10,415 bases of DNA, from assembly GCA_964511215.1 (NCBI GenBank), contig CAZEER010000074.1, positions 1 through 10,415 on the forward strand. Reading direction: 5' to 3'. Position numbers and translations under genes: made by a program. Positions 1-6,557 of this stretch are shown here, in pieces. Position 1 is the stretch's first letter. Each line of letters opens with the position of its first letter. The DNA is from CAZEER01 sp964511215 (GTDB lineage: Bacteria; Fidelibacterota; Marinisomatia; Marinisomatales; UBA1611). Under the pieces are notes generated by a model. That model made no database searches. It was not told where the DNA came from and saw only the letters and a list, made by a program, of their open reading frames with translations.

Positions 1-1170
1 CAATGCTAAATAAGGTAAAGAGCTCTTAAAAGAATGACTGAAAATTAAATTCAAATAAGCGCCAGCAAAAATCAGTAACCCAAAGAATGCAATAAATCCA
101 CCTTCTGTTACCCATAATAGGGTCTCATTATGAGGATGGTCAAAATATTCTTTGTCAGCAATACTATCAAATTGGTTATTATTAAAACGTTTAGCATAAT
201 ATTGTTTAAAAACTTTAGGCCATTTACCATATCCAATTCCAGTAATTGGATTATTCTTCAATATATCAAAAGTTGTGGTATAAACTTGCAAACGATTTTG
301 TATTGATAATATTTGATTATCCAAGTCTCGTATTTGTATGCTATCGGGTTTTTTAGTATTTAAAAAACCACGAGATTTAGTGTTTAGACTCCAAGACCCG
401 ATAATAATTCCTAAAAACATTAAAAAAAACCAAAGTTGATGAGATTTATTTTTGAAGTTTATAATCGGGAGCATAAAAATAATTGTAATGATTAAGCCTA
501 AATAGCCAATTTTTGCTTGGACAATAGTAATAATCATTGTCCCTATAAATGGTATAATAAAAAAAAGCAATTTAGTTGGGCTAAAATTTGATTGATTTAA
601 ATTTTGTCCAGTTAAAAACAGACTGATTCCAATCCCCGTTACTACAAAGGAAACTAGGACATTTTTTTGTTGAAAAATACCTTGCGGCTGAAAGCTATCG
701 TTAAGAATGAAGTGAGCATTAGGTGCGAATCCATAAAACTGAATTATACCAATTATGGATTGAATCAAAATTGCACCAAGAATAATTTTCAGGATCAGAT
801 ATTTTTCAATTTTTGTGCATTGGATTTGAAATAAAGCTGCATAAAACCCTAATCCTCCCAAAACAAAAAAAATAGGTGCTGAGGTTTGATATGAAATCTC
901 ATTTTTAGTGTATATTAGAGGTGTTGCAAGGCAAATAAAACCGACAAAGTACATCATTTGAGTTTTATTTAATTTAATGAACCCATTTTTTAAAATAGTG
1001 AAACACCCGAGCATGATTAGAGTGATAATAAATATCCAGCCAATGACATTAAATGGTAGATATAACCCTCTACCACCCATATTGGGGGCATAATAATTCA
1101 TTCCAATAAAAAAATATGCAGCTAGTGTATATATAAACAGCTTTTTAATTGTGATAGTTGAAAACTTCAT
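1..1170 (-). CDS. O-antigen ligase / PglL-like O-oligosaccharyltransferase (C-terminus missing)
   Basis: Open from an ATG at 1168-1170 through 390 codons to the left edge with no stop, so the C-terminus lies outside the window. The product is a polytopic inner-membrane protein with many hydrophobic segments (about residues 10-26, 41-60, 73-85, 98-114, 124-146, 168-187, 201-234, 246-260 and 355-377). A large periplasmic loop (about 262-350) carries the Wzy_C-family signature: NRLQ near 292, NNPITGIGYGKW (307-318), then HPHNE (345-349) and EGG (356-358). GIFQQKNVLVSF (164-175) resembles the N-terminal motif of PglL-type protein O-glycosylation ligases. Known for the family: these enzymes move a lipid-linked oligosaccharide onto lipid A core (WaaL) or onto Ser/Thr of exported proteins (PglL), and a His in this loop is essential. 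Sequence alone does not settle WaaL versus PglL; the QQKN motif favours PglL. It is divergent from the gene at 1303. No clear Shine-Dalgarno precedes the ATG. Confidence 0.85.
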   Translation of the reverse strand, partial: MKFSTITIKKLFIYTLAAYFFIGMNYYAPNMGGRGLYLPFNVIGWIFIITLIMLGCFTILKNGFIKLNKTQMMYFVGFICLATPLIYTKNEISYQTSAPIFFVLGGLGFYAALFQIQCTKIEKYLILKIILGAILIQSIIGIIQFYGFAPNAHFILNDSFQPQGIFQQKNVLVSFVVTGIGISLFLTGQNLNQSNFSPTKLLFFIIPFIGTMIITIVQAKIGYLGLIITIIFMLPIINFKNKSHQLWFFLMFLGIIIGSWSLNTKSRGFLNTKKPDSIQIRDLDNQILSIQNRLQVYTTTFDILKNNPITGIGYGKWPKVFKQYYAKRFNNNQFDSIADKEYFDHPHNETLLWVTEGGFIAFFGLLIFAGAYLNLIFSHSFKSSLPYLAL

Positions 1171-1302
1171 TTTTACTTTAAAATATTCTTATTTGAAAAT
1201 TTCATTGAATTAATATTTGACGTAGATTATTGTTGTGCCACCCTTACGATTATTTGATTTCTTAATTTAACTAAATAATAAGAGCATTTTTCTACTTTAA
1301 TT
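1171..1302. promoter_or_regulatory. Divergent intergenic region, promoters not resolved
   Basis: This 132-bp AT-rich spacer separates the divergent ligase gene and the plus-strand secreted-protein pair, so it should hold both promoters. On the plus strand the best sigma70-like pair I find is TTGATT (1254-1259), a 16-nt spacer, then TAATAA (1276-1281). That would put a start site near 1288, about 15 nt before the ATG at 1303, but the -10 match is poor. I see no convincing Bacteroidota-type TAnnTTTG box, no good minus-strand promoter, no riboswitch-like structure and no strong inverted repeat. Confidence 0.3.
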
Positions 1303-2742
1303 ATGAAAATATTACAGACAGTGATTCTTTCCATTGTTATTTCATACGTTAATATTAATGCTCAAGACTATTCATTAGGCTTTGATGGGCAGAATGATTA
1401 TGTACGTATACCTGACCATGCAGATCTTGATTTCACAGCAAACTACACTCTTGAAGCATGGATCTTTCCAGAATCATTTTCATGGCTTGCAGGAATTATT
1501 TCAAAGTATCAAACAAATGCCGCAAATGGCTATCTGCTTAGACTAACAAGTCAAGCTCCTTATACGGGTATAGGTTTTGATGAAGTTGTTACAGCTAATG
1601 GGGTCCTCTCTAGCAATCAGTGGTATCATATTGCAGCTGTAAATAATGAAGGTAATCGTAGTCTTTATATTAATGGATTAGAACACACACTTAGTGGAAA
1701 CCCATTAAATGTAATTGCAAATAACAATGCTATTCGTATTGGTTCCGATTATGGTGGAAGATACTTTGATGGAAGGATTGATGAGGTCCGTATTTGGGGA
1801 ATTGCCCGAGAAGAAGATGAAATTACTGCAACAATGAATACGGTACTATCAGGGCAAGAAGACGGTCTCGTTGCCTATTATTCATTTAACGAAGGGTTTG
1901 GAGACACCCTATTTGATCAGACAGATAATGGGCATAATGGAGTCATTATGGGTGGGCCTTCCTGGTTGGATGGATATAACTTATCTGGGAGTTTGGGCGA
2001 CATCAATTTTGATGAAGTTTTAAATATTTACGATGCGGTAATGCTTGTCGCAATCATGCTAACTCATGAAGAAGGCACTGCCCTTCAGTTAGAAGCCTGT
2101 GATACAAATCAGGATGGTATTATTGATATTGAAGATATTGTATTACTGTTTGAGTGGATATTAGGGATCAATAGTTCCCAACGTAATACACTATCAAAAG
2201 GGACATATTATATTCAAGGTAATGAAGTCGCCATTAGGTCTGATGGAGAAATAGCAGGGTTTCAATTATTATTATCAAATCCTTATTCTATTGAAGATAT
2301 TCAACTACCATCGGGATGGAGTTGGAACCAGTCTGGTAGTAATTGTGTTGCTTTCAGCACAGATGGGTCTTCTCTTCCTAAAGATTTTTCTATTTCTTTA
2401 AATGAATCAGTGGCCATTGAAAATATAAAACTTGTAGGTTGGGGTAGGAAAGCCGTTCATGCCAATGAAAATCAATTGCCAGGGTCTTTTCATTTACGAG
2501 CTTTTCCAAATCCATTTAACCCTGTTTGTACTATTTCTTTTGAGATACTAACCCCCAATGATATTGAAATAGCATTATACAATATAAATGGTCAGTATCT
2601 GCAAACGATTTATGATGGAATAATACATACAGGAGTTCACCAGTTGCATTGGTATCCAGAAGGCCTAGCATCTGGTTTATATTTTTTTTCTATTAAAGAT
2701 GATACAAAATTTCAATTAACCAAGGTTCTTTATTTAAAGTAG
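1303..2742 (+). CDS. Secreted LamG-domain protein with dockerin-like segment and T9SS sorting domain
   Basis: A 479-residue exported protein. Residues 1-20 are a Sec signal peptide, probably cleaved near NINA-QD. Residues 22-225 form a LamG/concanavalin-like lectin domain of the Laminin_G_3 type: it opens with LGFDGQNDYVRIPD and contains YTLEAWIFP, NQWYHIAAV, LYINGLE, GRIDEVRIW and LVAYYSFNEG, all family hallmarks. Residues 231-290 hold two EF-hand-like calcium loops in the dockerin type I pattern: D233-x-N235-x-D237 with N241 and D244, then D267-x-N269-x-D271-G with D275 and D278. Residues 298-385 look like a short cohesin-like beta-sandwich (IAGFQLLLS). Residues 400-479 are a T9SS sorting domain beginning FPNPFNP and ending KVLYLK. 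Such LamG domains usually bind carbohydrate or protein ligands; the ligand here is unknown and no catalytic site is visible. The next gene starts 4 nt after the TAG stop, so the two are almost certainly cotranscribed. Confidence 0.88.
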   Translation: MKILQTVILSIVISYVNINAQDYSLGFDGQNDYVRIPDHADLDFTANYTLEAWIFPESFSWLAGIISKYQTNAANGYLLRLTSQAPYTGIGFDEVVTANGVLSSNQWYHIAAVNNEGNRSLYINGLEHTLSGNPLNVIANNNAIRIGSDYGGRYFDGRIDEVRIWGIAREEDEITATMNTVLSGQEDGLVAYYSFNEGFGDTLFDQTDNGHNGVIMGGPSWLDGYNLSGSLGDINFDEVLNIYDAVMLVAIMLTHEEGTALQLEACDTNQDGIIDIEDIVLLFEWILGINSSQRNTLSKGTYYIQGNEVAIRSDGEIAGFQLLLSNPYSIEDIQLPSGWSWNQSGSNCVAFSTDGSSLPKDFSISLNESVAIENIKLVGWGRKAVHANENQLPGSFHLRAFPNPFNPVCTISFEILTPNDIEIALYNINGQYLQTIYDGIIHTGVHQLHWYPEGLASGLYFFSIKDDTKFQLTKVLYLK

Positions 2743-2746
2743 AGTA

Positions 2747-4447
2747 ATGATTAAATATATTCCAGGAATAATTTTTTATTTGAGTACTCTTGTTTTTTGT
2801 GATACAACCATTGTCGCTTTTCAGAGTATACACCAATCATTTGGTAGTCTTGGAAATAATCGTACAGTAATAGATACTATTCAATTTCCAGACTCCAATG
2901 TAGAATTTTCTGAAATTATTATGAATGTTAGTCTGGAATGTCCTACTGGTGGATGTGATCCATGGGATAGGAAGGCAAAAATAGATGTTATGCATTTAAA
3001 TCAATGGTTTGAAATTGGTCGTTATGTAACACCCTACGGCGTTGAATGTGGCTGGGATTTTGATGTAACGGATTATAGGTCAATTCTTAGAGGTGAAGTG
3101 ATTCTTAGATCCTACATAGACACATGGGTTCAGCCAGGCTGGCTTGTTAATATAGAGTTTGATTTTATAACAGGTATACCAGATTATCCTTTTACAACAA
3201 TTAGAAATGTGTGGAACTATAACTATGTTGTGTATGGTGATACTACGAACCCAGTAAACATCTCTACGGTAATTGAATATATCCCAAGTGATGCAGAAAA
3301 TGTTTCTTTGAGGATGATTACAACCGGGCATGGACAGGGGAATACTGATAATGCCGCAGAATTTTCTTTGAAATTACACGATATTGTTTTGAATGATGAA
3401 CTAGCGTATACACATAATTTTTGGAGAAGTGATTGTGAGTATAATGAATGTTCACCTCAGAATGGGACATGGCAATATGACCGTGCAGGATTTTGTCCAG
3501 GAGACCGGGTTATACCTCAAGATTTTAACATTATGGATTATGCTTATCCAGGTGAGACAATTAAGCTAGACTATATTCTTGAAGATTATTTCAATTTTTG
3601 TTCACCAAATAATCCAGATTGTGTAAATGGCGCTACATGTTCATTATGTGACTATAATAATTCGGGGCACACAGAGCCGTATTACTATATTGGATCACAT
3701 CTGATTATGCACACGGAAACATATCACACAAATGCTGACGTATTTTTTGAGATTATAGACCAAGATTCAAGTTTAGAGTCTTTAGAAATTTTTCTTGAGA
3801 ATTATGTCCCTGTATATGGTATTCAATTCAGAATTAATTTAGATAATATCGAGGGAATTGAAATATCTGATGTGAGTTTTGAGACCTGTGTAGGTGGGCG
3901 TGCTGAGGAATCAGATTGGATAATTGATGTAAATGATTCGGGGTTAGTAGTTGGCCTAGCTCATGGGATAGGAAATCCAATCCCTGCAGGGGAAGGTTTA
4001 CTAACTCAGGTTACCTGGAATGGAGAAAATTTTTCGCAATTATCAGGTTTTTTATCCATTACTGATGTAGAAGTGTCGGGGTATTTTGGTACAGAAATGT
4101 CCTCTGAAATAGGTTCCCCATTATCTATCGAATCTCAGCTTCAAGTAAATGGCAATACTCATATTCCAGATTCTTATAAGGTTTACCCTGCCTTCCCTAA
4201 TCCATTTAATCCAGCTACGAAAATTCACTATGATATTTTAAAAGATCAAATAGTTGAAATCACTATCTATGATATGATGGGAAGGGTTGTTAAGAATCTT
4301 TTTCAAGGAAGGAAAACCACTGGCTATCATTCCATTACATGGGATTCTAATAATAATCAAGGGAATCCTGTAAGCTCGGGTATCTATTTTTATACAATAG
4401 GATCAGATAGATGGAATAAAACTGAAAAAATTATATTTTTAAAATAA
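2747..4447 (+). CDS. Secreted peptide-N-glycosidase F (PNGase F) family enzyme with cohesin-like domain and T9SS tail
   Basis: A 566-residue exported protein with a hydrophobic signal at 1-18. Residues about 20-325 match both halves of PNGase F (N-glycanase N and C domains), which hydrolyses the glycosylamine bond between Asn and N-glycans on glycoproteins. Compared from memory with the Elizabethkingia enzyme: ECPTGGCDPWDR (64-75) matches its ECPNKTCDEWDR, giving D74 as the primary catalytic Asp (its D60). The AEF at 204-206 gives E205 for its E206. YDRAGFCPG (244-252) matches its DRAGWCPG, giving R246 for its R248. YIDTW (123-127) replaces YTETW, so D125 stands at its E118. A segment with four cysteines (C285, C292, C298, C301) is extra relative to that enzyme. 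Residues about 331-462 form a cohesin-like beta-sandwich (VYGIQFRI, SDVSF, GNPIPAGEGLLTQVTW). Residues 480-566 are the T9SS sorting domain, starting AFPNPFNP. The enzyme should act outside the cell. It is the second gene of the unit, and its stop lies 4 bp from the convergent selenoprotein stop. Confidence 0.92.
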   Translation: MIKYIPGIIFYLSTLVFCDTTIVAFQSIHQSFGSLGNNRTVIDTIQFPDSNVEFSEIIMNVSLECPTGGCDPWDRKAKIDVMHLNQWFEIGRYVTPYGVECGWDFDVTDYRSILRGEVILRSYIDTWVQPGWLVNIEFDFITGIPDYPFTTIRNVWNYNYVVYGDTTNPVNISTVIEYIPSDAENVSLRMITTGHGQGNTDNAAEFSLKLHDIVLNDELAYTHNFWRSDCEYNECSPQNGTWQYDRAGFCPGDRVIPQDFNIMDYAYPGETIKLDYILEDYFNFCSPNNPDCVNGATCSLCDYNNSGHTEPYYYIGSHLIMHTETYHTNADVFFEIIDQDSSLESLEIFLENYVPVYGIQFRINLDNIEGIEISDVSFETCVGGRAEESDWIIDVNDSGLVVGLAHGIGNPIPAGEGLLTQVTWNGENFSQLSGFLSITDVEVSGYFGTEMSSEIGSPLSIESQLQVNGNTHIPDSYKVYPAFPNPFNPATKIHYDILKDQIVEITIYDMMGRVVKNLFQGRKTTGYHSITWDSNNNQGNPVSSGIYFYTIGSDRWNKTEKIIFLK

Positions 4448-4459
4448 TATTTTATTTTT
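4440..4459 (+). terminator. Weak A/T-only terminator at convergent gene ends
   Basis: TAAAAT (4440-4445) and ATTTTA (4449-4454) form a six-pair stem around loop AAT, followed on the plus strand by five T (4455-4459). It overlaps the stop codons of both converging genes. A stem made only of A-T pairs is weak, so this is a candidate only. No better terminator is visible here for either strand. Confidence 0.35.
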
Positions 4460-5702
4460 CAGGTTGTATAATCCAATCTGCATTATAAAGATCAACAAAC
4501 GCAGGTGCAATCCTATTAACAGGCGAGTTGTCAGCCAACTGATAAAATATGCCTATCCGCCCTGAATCAGGGCCCCAGTTTCTACCATTATTTTGTGTTT
4601 TCCCGGTCCATTTTCCAAGTGCTACTATTTCAAACTGTGTAAATAGTTCTTCATTTTTATTATAGATTGCATTCCCAATAAGGTTAGTACTAATGCTATG
4701 ATCAAGCTTATGGGTTGGTGTCCAGTCATTCTGCCCTAATAGCCATGGGCCATTGGCGATTGCGTGAGAACTACCTGTGATTTTAAGTTTTACATTTTCA
4801 TTTTTAATAGTAATTATCTCGACAAATAGACTCGCATCTTTGATTTCTTGGGATGCAAATGGTAGAGTTTGACCACGTACATTATCGACTAAGTGGAATC
4901 GAAAGAGACGGTCCTTGATTACCTTTGGGAGTTCATGAGTTTGACCTACTTCTAAATTATTGGGTAGCCATAAGGATAATTCATTTTTGTTAAACCAGAC
5001 ATGATCCATATTCCATCGATCTCCTCTATCAGAAAATTTTGGTGGATCTGAAAGAAGGTCGGCTTTGGCACCTTTTAAAACCAATCCATCTTCGGGGTAA
5101 CTATCTTCCCATCGATGCTGTGCTTTTGGAGAAAAATCTTTTGGGAGTTTACGATCTGATTCTGGGAGTTCATTCCAATTATCTAAACCTTGTTGGATTG
5201 TTTTCAATACTACACTTGGGTCTAATGAATTCACAGAACTCAGAAGGGTTCCTTTAGGACTGCACACATAGATTCCTTGTCGAGTACCACCAGATTTTTT
5301 ATAGTGACCTTTATTTGCCATTTTTTGGAAAAGAGATGCATCTTCATCATCTACACCTTGGAGCCTCCATACTTCATCGGTTGTGGGAACAAATTGTTTA
5401 GATGCTTCAATAATACGAGGGTCTGACCAGACGGACCTCCGGCCCGCAGCACCATTATTTCAGGTACAGCCTAGGGGGTGTCCATTCATTGCCCAGAAAA
5501 GTACGGGCTTTTGAAATTTATCGGCATCGACTAGGCCATCATAGAATGTGCTCCTCCAAGGTATTTTTGTCCATGCTAATTCTTCACTAGTTGGTATTAT
5601 AAAATTTTGCCACATTTCATATGTATTGTCATTAAGTTGAAATTTTTGTTTTTCTATGGTACAACAAGCAATAACTATAGTCATTATAAATAATTTTTTC
5701 AA
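4452..5702 (-). CDS. Thioredoxin-like lipoprotein, predicted selenoprotein (Sec81 encoded by in-frame TGA)
   Basis: One 416-residue reading frame, interrupted only by TGA at 5460-5462 (codon 81), which I read as selenocysteine. The 80 codons before it, the 46 after it and the remaining 289 are all in phase and make coherent protein. The start is TTG (5700-5702), chosen because it gives a KKLF n-region, a hydrophobic core and lipobox VIAC (C13), and because AAAAGG (5713-5718) lies 10 nt upstream; an internal ATG at 5682-5684 would lose the charged region. Residues about 50-125 resemble a thioredoxin-like domain: KPVLFWAMNGHPLGCTU (65-81), then NNG, RRSVWSDPRII and FVPTTDEVWRLQ. The active site would be C79-T80-U81. 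After a linker, residues about 220-416 form a second conserved-looking region (FHLVDNVRGQTLPF, GPWLLGQNDW, ALGKWTGKT, FVDLYNADW) that I cannot assign. The likely role is redox chemistry at the envelope; the substrate is unknown. It is last in a minus-strand unit, 49 nt after the esterase. A nonsense-mutated pseudogene is the main alternative, but the hairpin and undecayed downstream frame argue against it. Confidence 0.85.
5432..5446 (-). promoter_or_regulatory. Candidate bacterial SECIS hairpin
   Basis: Read on the minus strand, CGGGCC (5446-5441), loop GGA (5440-5438) and GGUCCG (5437-5432) form six consecutive pairs, one of them G-U; a further G-U (5447 with 5431) can extend the stem. The loop begins 19 nt after the UGA and its first base is G. 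This fits the known bacterial SECIS pattern, where SelB binds a hairpin just downstream of UGA with a small apical loop, a G in the first two loop bases and about 16-37 nt of spacing. The stretch is strikingly GC-rich within AT-rich DNA. Confidence 0.8.
5460..5462 (-). other. UGA recoding site (selenocysteine 81)
   Basis: TCA on the plus strand is TGA in the minus-strand frame, in the context GGC TGT ACC TGA AAT AAT, giving Gly-Cys-Thr-Sec-Asn-Asn. The frame is open for 335 further codons after it. UGA ends the lipoprotein gene at 9671-9673, so it is not simply a tryptophan codon in this genome; tryptophan is TGG in this same gene. Confidence 0.82.
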
Positions 5703-5712
5703 TATTCCACTA

Positions 5713-5718
5713 CCTTTT
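5713..5718 (-). promoter_or_regulatory. Shine-Dalgarno supporting the TTG start
   Basis: AAAAGG on the minus strand lies 10 nt upstream of the TTG at 5702-5700. It is one of the better ribosome-binding-like sequences in the window. It supports the non-ATG start over the internal ATG at 5684-5682, as does the lipoprotein signal that the TTG start completes. Confidence 0.5.
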
Positions 5719-5751
5719 AAAAATCTTCTTTGAATTTATAATAAAATAGAA

Positions 5752-6531
5752 TTATTTCTCTACTTTGGGCAAGGAGTCAAGTTCATTCTTAATAAAACTC
5801 ACCCAAGCTTGGTACCCATTGTCACTAAGATGAACGCCATCAGTTGTGAAGGATTCATTTAATAATTCTTTTTCGTTTATAAAGGCCGAGTGTAAGTCAA
5901 TAAAGTTAAATACTTTATTCTTACATTTTTCTTTCAACAAATTATTTATGTTATTTATTTGTAATGGCAGAGGCACAGTGTGTTTTGGAAACCATCCCTG
6001 TTTTGTGGTATAGATCTCATCATTAATTGGTAGTATCGTTTGGATGAATATTTTTGTAGATGGTGACTGCTCAACTATTCTTGTTGCTATTTTTAATATG
6101 TTATTTGATACATATTCAGGAGTTATATTTTCACGATCTGGTATATCTGCATTAAAAATATCATTAATCCCAATTAATAAAAAAACAGCAATTGGTTTAT
6201 AATAGATAATTTCATCAAGGCGGTTTAAGACACCCTCAGTAATATCCCCAGATATACCTCTGTTAACAATATTCGCAACACCGAATTTTTTATTCCAATC
6301 ACCTCCAGCTTCTGTAATGCTATTACCTAAAAATACAATTTTATTAAAACCAATTGGACTGTCTCTAAATTCTTCAATTTTTTTATAGTAGAAGTCAATT
6401 TGCCAGTCTTGTTGATATTTTATTGGTGCATTTTTTTGGGGATAGAGTTTTTGCAAATTTTCTTGATTATTTTGAGAATTAGAACATGAACAAACCATGA
6501 TAATAAAAACAATGGTAAGCAGTATTTTCAT
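5752..6531 (-). CDS. SGNH/GDSL-family esterase, lipoprotein
   Basis: A 259-residue SGNH hydrolase close to the family's usual length. Residues 1-15 are a lipoprotein signal with lipobox VCSC and lipidated C16. All four SGNH blocks are visible: block I FLGNSIT (68-73) with nucleophile S71; block II NRGISGD (90-96) with oxyanion-hole glycine G95; block III LLIGIND (118-124) with N123; and block V DGVH (231-234) with D231 and H234 completing the triad. The layout, with NRGISGDITEGVLNRLD and a TILPIN segment near 165-170, is that of acetylhydrolase-type esterases common in Bacteroidota, some of which remove acetyl groups from sugars such as sialic acid. The substrate cannot be read from the sequence; deacetylation of a glycan is an inference. 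It starts 26 nt after the TonB-dependent receptor stop and precedes the selenoprotein by 49 nt, so it sits inside the same transcription unit. It would be membrane-anchored, facing the periplasm or cell surface. Confidence 0.9.
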   Translation of the reverse strand: MKILLTIVFIIMVCSCSNSQNNQENLQKLYPQKNAPIKYQQDWQIDFYYKKIEEFRDSPIGFNKIVFLGNSITEAGGDWNKKFGVANIVNRGISGDITEGVLNRLDEIIYYKPIAVFLLIGINDIFNADIPDRENITPEYVSNNILKIATRIVEQSPSTKIFIQTILPINDEIYTTKQGWFPKHTVPLPLQINNINNLLKEKCKNKVFNFIDLHSAFINEKELLNESFTTDGVHLSDNGYQAWVSFIKNELDSLPKVEK

Positions 6532-6557
6532 TATTATTGCTAGAGATTTATTCTATT

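Noticed and set aside
3080..3331. Open frame antisense to the PNGase F gene
   Set aside because: Its sequence is unlike any family I know, and the other strand is a clear PNGase F homologue, so it is a shadow.
5039..5257. Plus-strand open frame inside the selenoprotein gene
   Set aside because: It overlaps strongly coding minus-strand sequence and has no recognisable features.
4452..5321. Separate 289-residue gene starting at Met in MANKGHYKK
   Set aside because: It lacks a start-site context, and coherent same-frame codons continue upstream to the TGA and beyond. The Met is internal (residue 128 of the selenoprotein).
5460..5702. Stand-alone 80-residue protein, or pseudogene with a nonsense mutation
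   Set aside because: The frame stays open for 335 codons after the TGA, with no frameshift or decay. A SECIS-like hairpin follows at the right spacing. Truncation would also cut immediately after the Cys-Thr of the presumed active site.
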